A stretch of DNA of 64,000 nt. Source: Pseudoxanthomonas sp. CF385 (lineage in GTDB: Bacteria; Pseudomonadota; Gammaproteobacteria; Xanthomonadales; Xanthomonadaceae). The notes under the pieces are model-generated. The model had not been told where the DNA came from and ran no database searches. It saw only the letters and a program-made list of their open reading frames with translations. Both the position numbers and the translations under genes were made by a program. Shown here one piece after another: positions 16,974 through 25,568 of the stretch (the stretch's first letter is position 1; the number at the start of each line of letters is the position of its first letter). The stretch is taken from positions 682,001-746,000 of the forward strand of contig NZ_FNKZ01000002.1 in assembly GCF_900104255.1 (NCBI RefSeq), given 5' to 3'.

Positions 16974-18374
16974 ATGAATCAAAGCCGTAGCGCCCTGATC
17001 GTCGACGACGAACGCGACATCCGTGAACTGCTGACGCTGACGCTGGGCCGCATGGGCCTGCGCATCGACACCGCGGCCAACGTGGGCGAAGCCCGCGAAC
17101 TGCTGGCCCGCAACACCTACGATCTCTGCTTCACCGACATGCGCCTGCCCGACGGCAACGGCATCGACCTGGTCGGCGAGATCTCGCGCAACTATCCGAA
17201 TACGCCGGTGGCGATGATCACCGCCTTCGGCAACATCGAACTGGCGGTCGAAGCGCTGAAGGCCGGCGCCTTCGACTTCGTCAGCAAGCCGGTGGACCTG
17301 GCCGTGCTGCGCGGGCTGGTGAAGCACGCGCTCGAGCTCAACAACGCCGAACGCGCGCCGCCGCCGCCGCCGCCGCCGGAACAGGCCAGCCGCCTGCTGG
17401 GCAACTCCGCCGCCATGGCCTCGCTGCGCGAAACCATCGGCAAGGTCGCCCGCAGCCAGGCGCCGGTCTACATCATGGGCGAGTCCGGCACCGGCAAGGA
17501 GCTGGTCGCCCGCACCATCCACGAGCAGGGCGCCCGCGCCTCCGGTCCGTTCGTGCCGGTGAACTGCGGCGCCATCCCCGCCGAGCTGATGGAAAGCGAG
17601 TTCTTCGGCCACAAGAAAGGCAGCTTCACCGGCGCCCACGCCGACAAGCAGGGCCTGTTCCAGGCCGCCAACGGCGGCACCCTCTTCCTCGATGAGGTCG
17701 CCGAGCTGCCGCTGCCGATGCAGGTCAAACTGCTGCGCGCCATCCAGGAGAAGGCCATCCGTCCGGTGGGCGCCTCCGGCGAGGTGCAAGTGGACGTGCG
17801 CATCCTGTCGGCCACCCACAAGGATCTGGGCGAACTGGCCGCAGACGGCCGCTTCCGCCATGACCTGTATTACCGCATCAACGTGATCGAGCTGCGGGTC
17901 CCGCCGCTGCGCGAACGCACCGGCGACCTGGCCCAGCTGACCACCGCCATCCTCGAACGCCTGGCCAACCAGCATGGGCGGATGTCGCCCTCAGTGTCGC
18001 CGGAAGCCATGGAGGCCCTGGGCCGCTACGCCTTCCCGGGCAACGTGCGCGAACTGGAGAACATCCTGGAGCGCGCCCTGGCCATGTCCGAAGGCCACAG
18101 CATCGAGATCGACGACCTGTACCTGCCCCAGGCCCCGGCTGGCAAGAAATTCGGCGGCGATTTCAGTCCGGGCGAAGTGGTGCGCGACGTGCCTGGCGCC
18201 GTCGACGTGGACCCGGCCGCTGGCGCCCTGCCCGACTACATCGAGCAGCTCGAACGTGCCGCCATCCAGAAAGCGCTGGAAGAAAACCGCTGGAACAAGA
18301 CCAAGGCCGCCGCCCAGCTGGGCATCACGTTCCGTGCGCTGCGGTATAAGTTGAAGAAGCTGGGGATGGAGTAG
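16974..18374 (+). CDS. pilR: Sigma54-dependent response regulator PilR
   Basis: NtrC-type activator of pilin genes, 466 aa. The receiver domain spans residues 1-120 with phospho-acceptor Asp about residue 55 (CFTDMRLPDG) and a switch Lys in SKPVD. A Pro-rich linker with eight consecutive prolines (residues ~126-133) is followed by the AAA+ domain with Walker A GESGTGKE (about 169) and the sigma54-contact loop as GSFTGA (the usual GAFTGA with Ser for Ala, which is common). A Fis-type helix-turn-helix ends the protein (NKTKAAAQLGITFRALRYKL). Sigma54 promoters upstream of pilA and pilB are the evident targets. Confidence 0.96.
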   Translation: MNQSRSALIVDDERDIRELLTLTLGRMGLRIDTAANVGEARELLARNTYDLCFTDMRLPDGNGIDLVGEISRNYPNTPVAMITAFGNIELAVEALKAGAFDFVSKPVDLAVLRGLVKHALELNNAERAPPPPPPPEQASRLLGNSAAMASLRETIGKVARSQAPVYIMGESGTGKELVARTIHEQGARASGPFVPVNCGAIPAELMESEFFGHKKGSFTGAHADKQGLFQAANGGTLFLDEVAELPLPMQVKLLRAIQEKAIRPVGASGEVQVDVRILSATHKDLGELAADGRFRHDLYYRINVIELRVPPLRERTGDLAQLTTAILERLANQHGRMSPSVSPEAMEALGRYAFPGNVRELENILERALAMSEGHSIEIDDLYLPQAPAGKKFGGDFSPGEVVRDVPGAVDVDPAAGALPDYIEQLERAAIQKALEENRWNKTKAAAQLGITFRALRYKLKKLGME

Positions 18375-18495
18375 AGCCCGCGCCGACAGCCCGAGTGCTT
18401 CCGCCGGAGAACCGTCGCGGCGGGCCGGCGATCCGTGGAAGGCCTCCACGCGAAGGACCTTGGGAGTGTCGGGATCGAACCGCATGGCCCCCCAA

Positions 18496-18522
18496 CGTCA
18501 CAATGTGACGTATCGCGTCACA
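18496..18522. repeat. Three alternating copies of a 7-bp motif (CGTCACA / TGTGACG)
   Basis: CGTCACA, one base, TGTGACG, five bases, CGTCACA. Each adjacent pair forms a perfect inverted repeat. It lies ~195 bp upstream of the pilA -24/-12 element, a reasonable place for an enhancer bound by PilR or another dimeric regulator. Function is inferred from position only. Confidence 0.6.
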
Positions 18523-18715
18523 CGGCCGTTTCCGTGCCAGTGCTTTGACGCCAATCACCGGCGCTACGGCAATGTTTGAATCTGTGATCGCGCCCCGGAA
18601 TGACCGGCTTTCCCGATACACATCGTCATTAAATGATGCGATAGTCGCCCCCGACTTCGGCGTCAGGGTTCCATACCGGGGAAGGTTTGGGGGAACCGCT
18701 GGGGGCACTGAAAGT

Positions 18716-18731
18716 TGGCACACATCCTGCT
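18716..18731 (+). promoter_or_regulatory. Sigma54 (-24/-12) promoter of pilA
   Basis: TGGCACACATCCTGCT against the consensus TGGCACG-N4-TTGCW: the GG and GC pairs are separated by exactly 10 bp. Transcription would start near 18742, giving a ~97-nt leader. It fits control by PilR encoded immediately upstream. Confidence 0.87.
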
Positions 18732-18780
18732 CCATCCTCCTAGCACGTGCAGCCGTATGCGCGGCGCCCACGGTCCACGC

Positions 18781-18806
18781 TAGGGACACGGGGTTGTGTG
18801 TCCCTA
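18781..18806 (+). promoter_or_regulatory. Stem-loop in the pilA leader
   Basis: Nine-base perfect arms TAGGGACAC and GTGTCCCTA around an 8-nt loop, within the predicted 5' leader, 32 bases before the pilA start codon. There is no T tract, so it is not a terminator. It could stabilise the mRNA or be a regulator-binding structure. Confidence 0.55.
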
Positions 18807-18838
18807 CCATCCAAGCCAATCCTGAAAGGGGAATTGTT

Positions 18839-19261
18839 ATGAAGAAGAACATGCAGGGCTTCACCCTGATCGAACTGATGATCGTCATCGCCATCCTGGG
18901 CATCCTGCTGGCCATCGCGATTCCGGCCTATCAGGACTACCTGGCCCGCGCTCGCGCTGCCGAAGGCCTGAACATGGCCGCCCCGGCCAAGCTGGCCGTG
19001 TCGGAAGCCACTCTCGCCAGCACCAACGGCTTGACCTTCCCGACCACTAATGCGCTCGCCGGCTATACGGAAGCCACCTCGACGTACGTCGCGTCAATCC
19101 AGGTTGGCGGCGCGGGCGTGATCACCGTGACCACGCGGGACACCGGTTGCCCCGGTGGCGGCGCCCAGGTGTTCACGCTGACGCCGACCGTGGACGCTGG
19201 CAAGGTCGGCTGGCGCTGCACGGCGAGCAACGACGCCTGTGCGCCGGCCAGCTGCCGCTGA
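18839..19261 (+). CDS. pilA: Type IV major pilin
   Basis: A 140-residue type IVa prepilin. The short leader MKKNMQG is cleaved after Gly by PilD, leaving N-methyl-Phe and [20 protein letters not shown] with the essential Glu5, the hydrophobic assembly helix. The C-terminal domain contains a Cys pair enclosing TGCPGG...GWRC (classic disulfide loop) plus two further cysteines in DAC and SC at the extreme C-terminus. The ATG at 18839 is fixed by the leader peptide and the upstream GAAAGGGG. It is expressed from the sigma54 promoter and followed by a strong terminator. The next gene encodes a candidate pilin-modifying membrane enzyme. Confidence 0.95.
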   Translation: MKKNMQGFTLIELMIVIAILGILLAIAIPAYQDYLARARAAEGLNMAAPAKLAVSEATLASTNGLTFPTTNALAGYTEATSTYVASIQVGGAGVITVTTRDTGCPGGGAQVFTLTPTVDAGKVGWRCTASNDACAPASCR

Positions 19262-19280
19262 TCCGACACATCGTCAGAAG

Positions 19281-19310
19281 AACCCCGGCACATGCCGGGG
19301 TTTTTTTTTC
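19281..19310 (+). terminator. Intrinsic terminator after pilA
   Basis: AACCCCGG, a short CACATG loop region, then CCGGGG followed by nine T residues. It lies 20 bp after the pilA stop and probably limits read-through into the next gene, giving high pilin and low enzyme output. Confidence 0.92.
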
Positions 19311-19319
19311 TTCCGCCTT

Positions 19320-21290
19320 GTGAGCCGCATGCCCATCCGACGCGAACCAACGACTTGGCTGTTCTTGACCGCACTGCTAGTGACGGCATGCCTGTATTGG
19401 CCCGGCCTTAACGGGCCCTTCCTGTTCGATGACCGCTTTAACTTCACCGTCATCCAGGAATGGCTGCGTGGCGAGGCGTCGCTGCAGAAGGCCATCTTCG
19501 GCCACCAGTCCCTGGCATGGAGCCGCCCCGTCGCAATGGCTAGCTTCGTCGCCAATGCCGCAGTGGGTGGCGATTCTTCTTTCTACTTCAAACTGGGCAA
19601 CCTGCTCGTGCATCTAGTGTGCGGCACACTGGTCTGGCGGCTCTGCTTACGCCTCACGGCTCTCGATCCACGCCTTGCCCAGCTTGGTCGTTGGCCGGCA
19701 CTGGCGATCACCGCCATCTGGCTGCTCCATCCCCTACATGTGAGTACGGTGCTCTACGCCGTGCAACGCATGGCCCAGCTCAGCAGTCTTTTTTGCTTGG
19801 CGGCCGTGCTGGTTTATCTGCGTGCGAGGTCTGGCCTGCAGCAACGCCAGCCCCTCAGCGCGACGATCCTCAACCTATATTTGAGCTTCCCGCTTCTGAC
19901 CTTGCTCGGCGTCTTGAGCAAGCAAAACGCCGCCGTCGCACCGGCGTTGTGCCTCATGCTGGAATGGGCTTACTTCCAACGCGACCGCCTGCAATGGCGC
20001 GTGTTGGCGCCGTTCTACGGGATCTTCCTGATACTGCCAGCCTTGGCTTTGTTTGCGCTGTTGTTATGGAAGCCACACGCCATCTTGGCGGGCTACGAAG
20101 ACTACGACTTCTCGCTCGCACAGCGACTACTAACCGAGGCGCGTGTCTTAATGGACTATCTCGGGCAAATTGTCGTGCCGCGTGCGCCTCTGATGGGGCT
20201 CTATACGGATGATTTCCCGATTTCCACCGGATTGCTTTCTCCAACTACGACGCTGCTGAGCGTGTTCGGACTAGCGGGTATAAGCATTTGCGCCTGGTGG
20301 ATGCGCGAGCGTTCACCGACCGTATTCGCCGGCTGGTTCTTCTTCCTACTAGCCCACGTCATTGAGTCAAGCTTCCTGCCGCTGGACATCTACTTCGAAC
20401 ATCGTAACTACTTGCCAATGGTGGGCATACTGCTCGCGTTGACGGGAATCGCAGCACCATGGCTGCGCGAGTTACCCACGAATGTACTGCGGCCGCAGCA
20501 GCTGGCGTGGTTGGGCATGGGCGCACTCGTGCTGGCCCTTGGCTTCGCCACCTTTGGCAGGGTACTTGTCTGGCAGAGCAAGGATACGATCATCGCCCAG
20601 GGATTGCGATTTCATCCTGACTCCCTGAGAGCGCAGTTGGCGGAAGCCGGGGCTGCTGATGACAGGGGTGATCGGACCACTTATCGACGGATTATGGAGC
20701 GACTTAGCGCCAGCGAAGCACCCACGCCTCGCTTGGTGGGGTCGTTGTATCTATTGGCCATGTCATGCAGGCAAGATTCGTTGCCTGACCTCCGGTTGCT
20801 CCATCGGGCCGCTACCACGCGGCTGGAGCGCATCACTTTCACCGAGACCCATGCCTTCAACGTGCTGGCCCTCTCGAGTGAAAAGGGCTGCGGGCCGATA
20901 TCCCAGCGCATGCTCGCTGATACCGTGACTCAGATCGCGGATGGCGCCACCGATCAGTCAGCTGATCGGCAACCGCAATGGTTGACCAGATTCGCCGCAG
21001 CAAATCTGTACGTTCGCGCTCAAGCATGGGATGAAGCGCTTCGGCAGGCCCAATTGTCGTGGCAGCCGGGTGCGGATCCGGGGATGGGAGCACTACTGAT
21101 CCAACTTTATGCCCGCGAGGGCGATTTGGCGGCCGCCAGGCGCACGGCAGCGGAGACTGGCTCCCGCCTCAAATGCCACGACGACGCCAACCTGAGGAAT
21201 CTGGGTAAGGTATGGGAAGCTGTCAGCCAGAGTGTACCTGCAGGTTCGGTGGACCCTTCACCGCCTGCGTTCTCCTGCAGGCGCTTGTAG
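19320..21290 (+). CDS. Multi-spanning GT-C-like membrane protein with TPR-like C-terminus; candidate pilin glycosyltransferase
   Basis: About 656 residues. The first ~450 form ten or more transmembrane helices (for example LFLTALLVTACLYWPG, FPLLTLLGVLSKQNAAV). An acidic DDRFN sits after the first helix, the usual catalytic position in GT-C enzymes, and loops HPLHVSTVLYAVQRM and YFEHRNYLPMVG resemble the TMTC/DUF1736-type family. The C-terminal ~200 residues look helical and TPR-like. Position directly after pilA suggests transfer of sugar to pilin, as TfpO/TfpW do elsewhere; this is inference. The start is GTG 19320 or ATG 19329; neither has a good Shine-Dalgarno sequence. Codon use and GC content are visibly lower than in pilR and pilB (TTA, CTA and ACT codons occur), suggesting recent acquisition. 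Confidence 0.7.
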   Translation: MSRMPIRREPTTWLFLTALLVTACLYWPGLNGPFLFDDRFNFTVIQEWLRGEASLQKAIFGHQSLAWSRPVAMASFVANAAVGGDSSFYFKLGNLLVHLVCGTLVWRLCLRLTALDPRLAQLGRWPALAITAIWLLHPLHVSTVLYAVQRMAQLSSLFCLAAVLVYLRARSGLQQRQPLSATILNLYLSFPLLTLLGVLSKQNAAVAPALCLMLEWAYFQRDRLQWRVLAPFYGIFLILPALALFALLLWKPHAILAGYEDYDFSLAQRLLTEARVLMDYLGQIVVPRAPLMGLYTDDFPISTGLLSPTTTLLSVFGLAGISICAWWMRERSPTVFAGWFFFLLAHVIESSFLPLDIYFEHRNYLPMVGILLALTGIAAPWLRELPTNVLRPQQLAWLGMGALVLALGFATFGRVLVWQSKDTIIAQGLRFHPDSLRAQLAEAGAADDRGDRTTYRRIMERLSASEAPTPRLVGSLYLLAMSCRQDSLPDLRLLHRAATTRLERITFTETHAFNVLALSSEKGCGPISQRMLADTVTQIADGATDQSADRQPQWLTRFAAANLYVRAQAWDEALRQAQLSWQPGADPGMGALLIQLYAREGDLAAARRTAAETGSRLKCHDDANLRNLGKVWEAVSQSVPAGSVDPSPPAFSCRRL

Positions 21291-21483
21291 GACACGCGTA
21301 TTCATAACGTTCGGCTAGCGGCGTGCGACTGGTTCATCGCTCAAGGCGGAATAGCATGGCACCCCTAAGAAACCGGGGTGGCGGTCGGCCTTTCAGCGCA
21401 GGAGACCTATCCGTTCAGTGAGATTGGCGAGTAATCTCAACGATCGTGGGTCACACCCATGTCCACAATGATGAGGCCGCAGC

Positions 21484-21499
21484 TGGCCCGCTATTTGCA
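21484..21499 (+). promoter_or_regulatory. Sigma54 (-24/-12) promoter of pilB
   Basis: TGGCCCGCTATTTGCA matches TGGCACG-N4-TTGCW at all positions but one, with GG and GC exactly 10 bp apart. Predicted transcription start is near 21510, 22 bases before the pilB ATG, leaving room for the GAGAGAGC ribosome-binding region. Confidence 0.87.
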
Positions 21500-21531
21500 T
21501 GATCGTCGGATAGGACACGAGAGAGCTGCTT

Positions 21532-23271
21532 ATGAATGCTGTTGCCACCCCCAATCTCGTCGGCATCACCGGCATCGCCCGTCGTTTGGTGCAGGACGGC
21601 GCTATGGAAGAAGCCACCGCGCGCAGCGCCATGGCCAATGCCACCGAGGCGAAAGTGCCGCTGGCCCAGTGGGTGGCGGAGAAACGCCTGGTAACGCCGG
21701 CCCACCTCGCCGCCGCCAACGCGGTCGAGTTCGGCATGCCGCTGATCGACGTCACCAGCTTTGATCCCGCGCACCACGCCTTGAAGCTGGTCAGCGAGGA
21801 GCTGATCCAGAAGCACCAGGTGCTGCCGTTGTTCAAGCGGGGCGGAAAGCTGTTCGTCGGCACCAGCAATCCCACCCAGACGGCGGCGCTGACCGAGATC
21901 CAGTTCCACACCAACCTCGTGGTGGAGCCCATCCTGGTCGACGAGGACCAGCTGCGCCGCACCCTCGACCAATGGCTGAACGCCGCGAGCAACCTGTCCA
22001 GCAACTTTGGAAGCGGCGACGACGACGACGGACTCGACAACCTGGAAGTCGGGACCGACGACGACATGGGGGCCGGTGCCGACAGCGCCGTCGACGCCAA
22101 GGGCGACGATACGCCGGTCGTCAAGTTCGTCAACAAGATCCTGGTAGACGCGATCAAGCGCGGCGCGTCGGACATCCACTTCGAGCCCTACGAAACCGAC
22201 TACCGGGTACGCCTGCGCATCGACGGCATCCTCAAGCAGGTGGCCAAGGCGCCGGTGAAGCTGAGCCAGCGCATCGCCGCACGTCTGAAGGTGATGTCCC
22301 AGCTGGATATCGCCGAGAAGCGGGTGCCGCAGGACGGACGCATCAAGCTGAACCTGTCGAAGACCAAGCAGATCGACTTCCGCGTCAGCACCCTGCCCAC
22401 GCTGTTCGGCGAGAAGATCGTGCTGCGTATCCTCGACGGCAGCGCGGCCAAGCTGGGCATCGACAAGCTCGGCTACGAGCCGGACCAGCAGAAGCTGTTC
22501 GAGGACGCGATCCAGAAGCCCTACGGCATGGTGCTGGTCACCGGCCCCACCGGCTCGGGCAAGACGGTGTCGCTGTATACGGCGCTGGGCATCCTGAACG
22601 ACGAGGTCCGCAACATCTCCACCGTCGAAGATCCGGTGGAAATCCGCCTGCCCGGCGTCAACCAGGTACAGCAGAACACCAAGCGCGGCATGACCTTCGC
22701 CGCCGCCCTGCGCAGCTTCCTTCGCCAGGACCCGGACATCATCATGGTAGGCGAAATCCGCGACCTGGAAACCGCCGAGATCGCCATCAAGGCCGCGCAG
22801 ACCGGCCACATGGTGCTGTCCACCCTGCACACCAACGATGCGCCCCAGACGATCGCCCGCCTGATGAACATGGGCATAGCGCCCTACAACATCACCAGCT
22901 CGGTGACCCTGGTGATCGCCCAGCGCCTGGCCCGCCGCCTGTGCCCCAAGTGCAAGAAGCCGGTCGAATTGCCGCAAAAGGCGCTGCTGGCGGAAGGTTT
23001 CTCCGAGGCGGAGATCCAGGCCGGCTTCACCCTGTACGACGCCGTCGGCTGCGACGAATGCACCGAGGGCTACAAAGGCCGCACCGGCATCTATCAAGTG
23101 ATGCCGATGTCGGACGAGATCCAGGCCATCGTGCTGGAGGGTGGCAACGCCATGCAGATCGCCGCGGTGGCCCAGCAGGCCGGCATCCGCGACCTTCGCC
23201 AGTCCGCCCTGATGAAAGTCCGCAATGGCGTCACCAGCCTGGCCGAGATCAATCGCGTCACCAAGGACTGA
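21532..23271 (+). CDS. pilB: Type IV pilus extension ATPase PilB
   Basis: A 579-residue hexameric motor ATPase that drives pilus extension at the inner-membrane base. The N-terminal MshEN-like domain is followed by the GspE core, with Walker A TGPTGSGKT (about residue 338), the Asp box around STVEDPVEI, Walker B IIMVGEIRDLETA and the His box STLHTND. A tetracysteine zinc-binding site near the end reads CPKCKK and CDECTEG. The central region ~160-190 is an acidic linker rich in Asp. It is transcribed from the sigma54 promoter just upstream and is followed by pilC and pilD. Confidence 0.98.
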   Translation: MNAVATPNLVGITGIARRLVQDGAMEEATARSAMANATEAKVPLAQWVAEKRLVTPAHLAAANAVEFGMPLIDVTSFDPAHHALKLVSEELIQKHQVLPLFKRGGKLFVGTSNPTQTAALTEIQFHTNLVVEPILVDEDQLRRTLDQWLNAASNLSSNFGSGDDDDGLDNLEVGTDDDMGAGADSAVDAKGDDTPVVKFVNKILVDAIKRGASDIHFEPYETDYRVRLRIDGILKQVAKAPVKLSQRIAARLKVMSQLDIAEKRVPQDGRIKLNLSKTKQIDFRVSTLPTLFGEKIVLRILDGSAAKLGIDKLGYEPDQQKLFEDAIQKPYGMVLVTGPTGSGKTVSLYTALGILNDEVRNISTVEDPVEIRLPGVNQVQQNTKRGMTFAAALRSFLRQDPDIIMVGEIRDLETAEIAIKAAQTGHMVLSTLHTNDAPQTIARLMNMGIAPYNITSSVTLVIAQRLARRLCPKCKKPVELPQKALLAEGFSEAEIQAGFTLYDAVGCDECTEGYKGRTGIYQVMPMSDEIQAIVLEGGNAMQIAAVAQQAGIRDLRQSALMKVRNGVTSLAEINRVTKD

Positions 23272-23291
23272 CCGGCGCTGCGCAAACCCTG

Positions 23292-23310
23292 CCCCCCGTC
23301 ACACGGGGGG
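23292..23310. other. GC-rich hairpin between pilB and pilC
   Basis: CCCCCCGT, loop CAC, ACGGGGGG in the 116-bp pilB-pilC gap. No T tract follows, so it is either a weak terminator, an RNA-processing barrier or a stability element that sets pilB/pilC ratios. Confidence 0.5.
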
Positions 23311-23387
23311 TGCTTCCCTCCAGCCGATAACCGGCTACCATGGACGGAGACAGTCCGGGTGGGGAAAGCCGGACAGGGGAAAACCGT

Positions 23388-24644
23388 ATGGCCGTCACCC
23401 GTTCCGCCATCAAGAAAGCACCCACGCCGGTTCGCGAGAACCCGCTGAGCCTGTTCGTCTGGGAAGGCACCGACAAGCGCGGCGTCAAGATGAAGGGCGA
23501 GCAGCCCTCCAAGAACGCCAACTTCTTGCGCGCCGAATTGCGCAAGCAGGGCATCACGCCCAATGTGGTCAAGGTCAAACCCAAGCCGCTGTTCGGGTCG
23601 GCGGGCAAGCCTGTCACCCCGAAGGAAATCGCGTTCTTCAGCCGCCAGCTGGCCACGATGATGAAGTCCGGCGTGCCGATCGTCGGATCGCTGGAGATCA
23701 TCGAGGGCGGACAGAAGAACGTCCGCATGAAGAAGATGGTCGAGCAGATCCGCTACGACATCGAAAGCGGCTCGTCCCTGTCCGAGGCCATCAGCAAGCA
23801 CCCGGTGCAGTTCGACGAGCTGTATCGCAACCTGGTCCGCGCCGGCGAAAGCGCAGGCGTGCTGGAGACGGTGCTAGACACCATCGCCAGCTACAAGGAA
23901 AACCTGGAAGCGCTGAAGGGCAAGATCAAGAAGGCGCTGTTCTACCCGGCCGTCGTGATCGCGGTCGCGCTGCTGGTCAGCGCCATCCTGCTGATCTTCG
24001 TGGTGCCCCAGTTCGAAGCGGTGTTCAAGCAGTTCGGCGCCGACCTGCCGGCCTTCACCAAGATCATCGTGGGCGCCTCGCGCTTCATGGTGTCGAACTG
24101 GTACATCGTATTCGGCGTGGTGTTCGCCGCAATCTTCGGTTTCATCTTCTTCAAGAAGCGCTCGCTGGCGTTCCAGCACTTCCTGGACCGGATCGTCCTC
24201 AAGCTACCGGTGATCGGCCAGATCATGCACAACTCGGCCATCGCCCGCTTCGCGCGGACGCTGGCGGTGACCTTCAAGGCCGGCGTGCCGCTGGTGGAGG
24301 CGCTGGAAACGGTGGCAGGCTCCACCGGCAACACGGTGTACGAGAAGGCCGTGTTCCGCGTGCGCGACGACGTATCCGTGGGTTATCCGCTGAATATGTC
24401 GATGAAACAGGTGAACCTGTTCCCGCACATGGTCATCCAGATGACGGCCATCGGTGAAGAAGCCGGCGCCCTGGACGCGATGCTGTTCAAGGTGGCCGAA
24501 TACTACGAGCAGGAGGTCAACAACGCGGTGGATGCGTTGTCGAGCCTGATCGAGCCCTTCATCATGATCTTCATCGGCGGCATCATCGGCGCGATGGTCA
24601 TCGGTATGTACCTGCCGATCTTCAAGCTCGCGGCGACGATGTAA
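23388..24644 (+). CDS. pilC: Type IV pilus inner-membrane platform protein PilC
   Basis: GspF-family membrane protein, 418 aa, coupling the PilB/PilT motors to pilus assembly. It has two GspF repeats: residues ~80-200 (FFSRQLATMMKSGVPIVGSL) and ~285-405 (RFARTLAVTFKAGVPLVEAL). Three transmembrane helices are at VVIAVALLVSAILLIFVV, YIVFGVVFAAIFGFIFF and the C-terminal IMIFIGGIIGAMVIGMYL. The ATG at 23388 is preceded by ACAGGGGA; the open frame upstream to 23340 has no homology. The pilD gene follows after only 9 bp. Confidence 0.97.
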   Translation: MAVTRSAIKKAPTPVRENPLSLFVWEGTDKRGVKMKGEQPSKNANFLRAELRKQGITPNVVKVKPKPLFGSAGKPVTPKEIAFFSRQLATMMKSGVPIVGSLEIIEGGQKNVRMKKMVEQIRYDIESGSSLSEAISKHPVQFDELYRNLVRAGESAGVLETVLDTIASYKENLEALKGKIKKALFYPAVVIAVALLVSAILLIFVVPQFEAVFKQFGADLPAFTKIIVGASRFMVSNWYIVFGVVFAAIFGFIFFKKRSLAFQHFLDRIVLKLPVIGQIMHNSAIARFARTLAVTFKAGVPLVEALETVAGSTGNTVYEKAVFRVRDDVSVGYPLNMSMKQVNLFPHMVIQMTAIGEEAGALDAMLFKVAEYYEQEVNNAVDALSSLIEPFIMIFIGGIIGAMVIGMYLPIFKLAATM

Positions 24645-24653
24645 GCTGGTTCG

Positions 24654-25517
24654 ATGGCATTCCTGGATCAGCACCCCGAACTGGGGTATCCCGTGGTGGC
24701 GGGCCTCGGCCTGCTGGTGGGCAGTTTCCTCAACGTCGTCATCCTGCGGCTGCCCCGGCGGCTGGAGTGGGAGTGGAAGCGCGACGCCCGTGAAGTGCTC
24801 GAAGAGCCCGAGATCTACGATCCGCCCCCGCCGGGGATCGTGGTGGAGCGCTCGCACTGCCCGCATTGCAAGACGCCGCTGTCCTGGTACGAGAACATCC
24901 CGCTGTTCAGCTGGCTGGCGCTGCGCGGCAAGTGCCGCCACTGCAAGGCGCCCATTTCGCCGCAGTACCCGTTGGTCGAGCTGCTGACCGCCTTGCTGGC
25001 GGTGGCATCGGTGTGGCGGTTCGGGTTCGGCTGGCAGGGCTTCGGCGCCGCGCTGTTCAGCTGCTATCTGGTGGCCCTGAGCGGCATCGATCTCCGCACC
25101 CGCCTCCTGCCCGACCAGCTCACCCTGCCATTGATGTGGCTTGGCCTGATCGGCAGCCTGGACAACCTGTACATGCCGGCCAAGCCTGCGCTGCTGGGCG
25201 CCATCGCCGGCTATGTCTCGCTGTGGCTGGTGTGGTGGCTGTTCAAGCAGGTGACCGGCAAGGAAGGTATGGGCCGGGGCGACTTCAAGCTGCTGGCGGC
25301 GATCGGCGCCTGGGTCGGGCTCAACGGCGTGCTGCCCACGATCCTGCTCTCGTCCGTCGTCGGTGCCGTGATCGGCTCGGCATGGTTGGGCCTCAAGGGC
25401 CGCGACCGCGCCACGCCGATCCCGTTCGGCCCCTATCTGGCCATCGCCGGCTGGATCTCCTTCTTCTGGGGCCCGCAGATCATCGACGCCTACCTGCGCT
25501 TCGCCGGCCTGAAGTAA
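24654..25517 (+). CDS. pilD: Prepilin leader peptidase / N-methyltransferase
   Basis: Membrane aspartyl protease that cleaves prepilins after the leader Gly and methylates the new N-terminus. An N-terminal cytoplasmic loop carries two zinc-type CxxC pairs (CPHC and CRHC). Catalytic aspartates are in GIDLRTRLLPD (about residue 146) and GRGDFKLL (about 210). Roughly seven to eight membrane helices; 287 aa is normal. The substrate PilA is encoded in the same block. It is co-transcribed with pilC. Confidence 0.98.
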   Translation: MAFLDQHPELGYPVVAGLGLLVGSFLNVVILRLPRRLEWEWKRDAREVLEEPEIYDPPPPGIVVERSHCPHCKTPLSWYENIPLFSWLALRGKCRHCKAPISPQYPLVELLTALLAVASVWRFGFGWQGFGAALFSCYLVALSGIDLRTRLLPDQLTLPLMWLGLIGSLDNLYMPAKPALLGAIAGYVSLWLVWWLFKQVTGKEGMGRGDFKLLAAIGAWVGLNGVLPTILLSSVVGAVIGSAWLGLKGRDRATPIPFGPYLAIAGWISFFWGPQIIDAYLRFAGLK

Positions 25518-25568
25518 TCCAGTCAGCCGGATACCGCAGGTGCGCCGCTCACGCTCCATAATCGGCGC

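Larger units (their letters stand above)
18375..18838. other. 464-bp pilR-pilA intergenic regulatory region
   Basis: No gene is supported here. It carries the alternating TGTGACG palindromes (18496-18522), a somewhat AT-rich stretch around 18600-18660, the sigma54 promoter (18716-18731), a leader hairpin (18781-18806) and the pilA ribosome-binding site (GAAAGGGGAA, near 18823-18833). Confidence 0.8.

Noticed and set aside
18545-18838. A 98-codon N-terminal extension of pilA
   Set aside because: The open frame runs upstream through the sigma54 promoter and leader. The prepilin leader peptide MKKNMQG fixes the start at 18839.
21353-21382. TGGCACCC near 21355 as an additional sigma54 -24 element
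   Set aside because: There is no GC at the required 10-bp distance. The element at 21484-21499 fits far better. A CACCCC/GGGGTG stem in the same place has no T tract and was not called a terminator.
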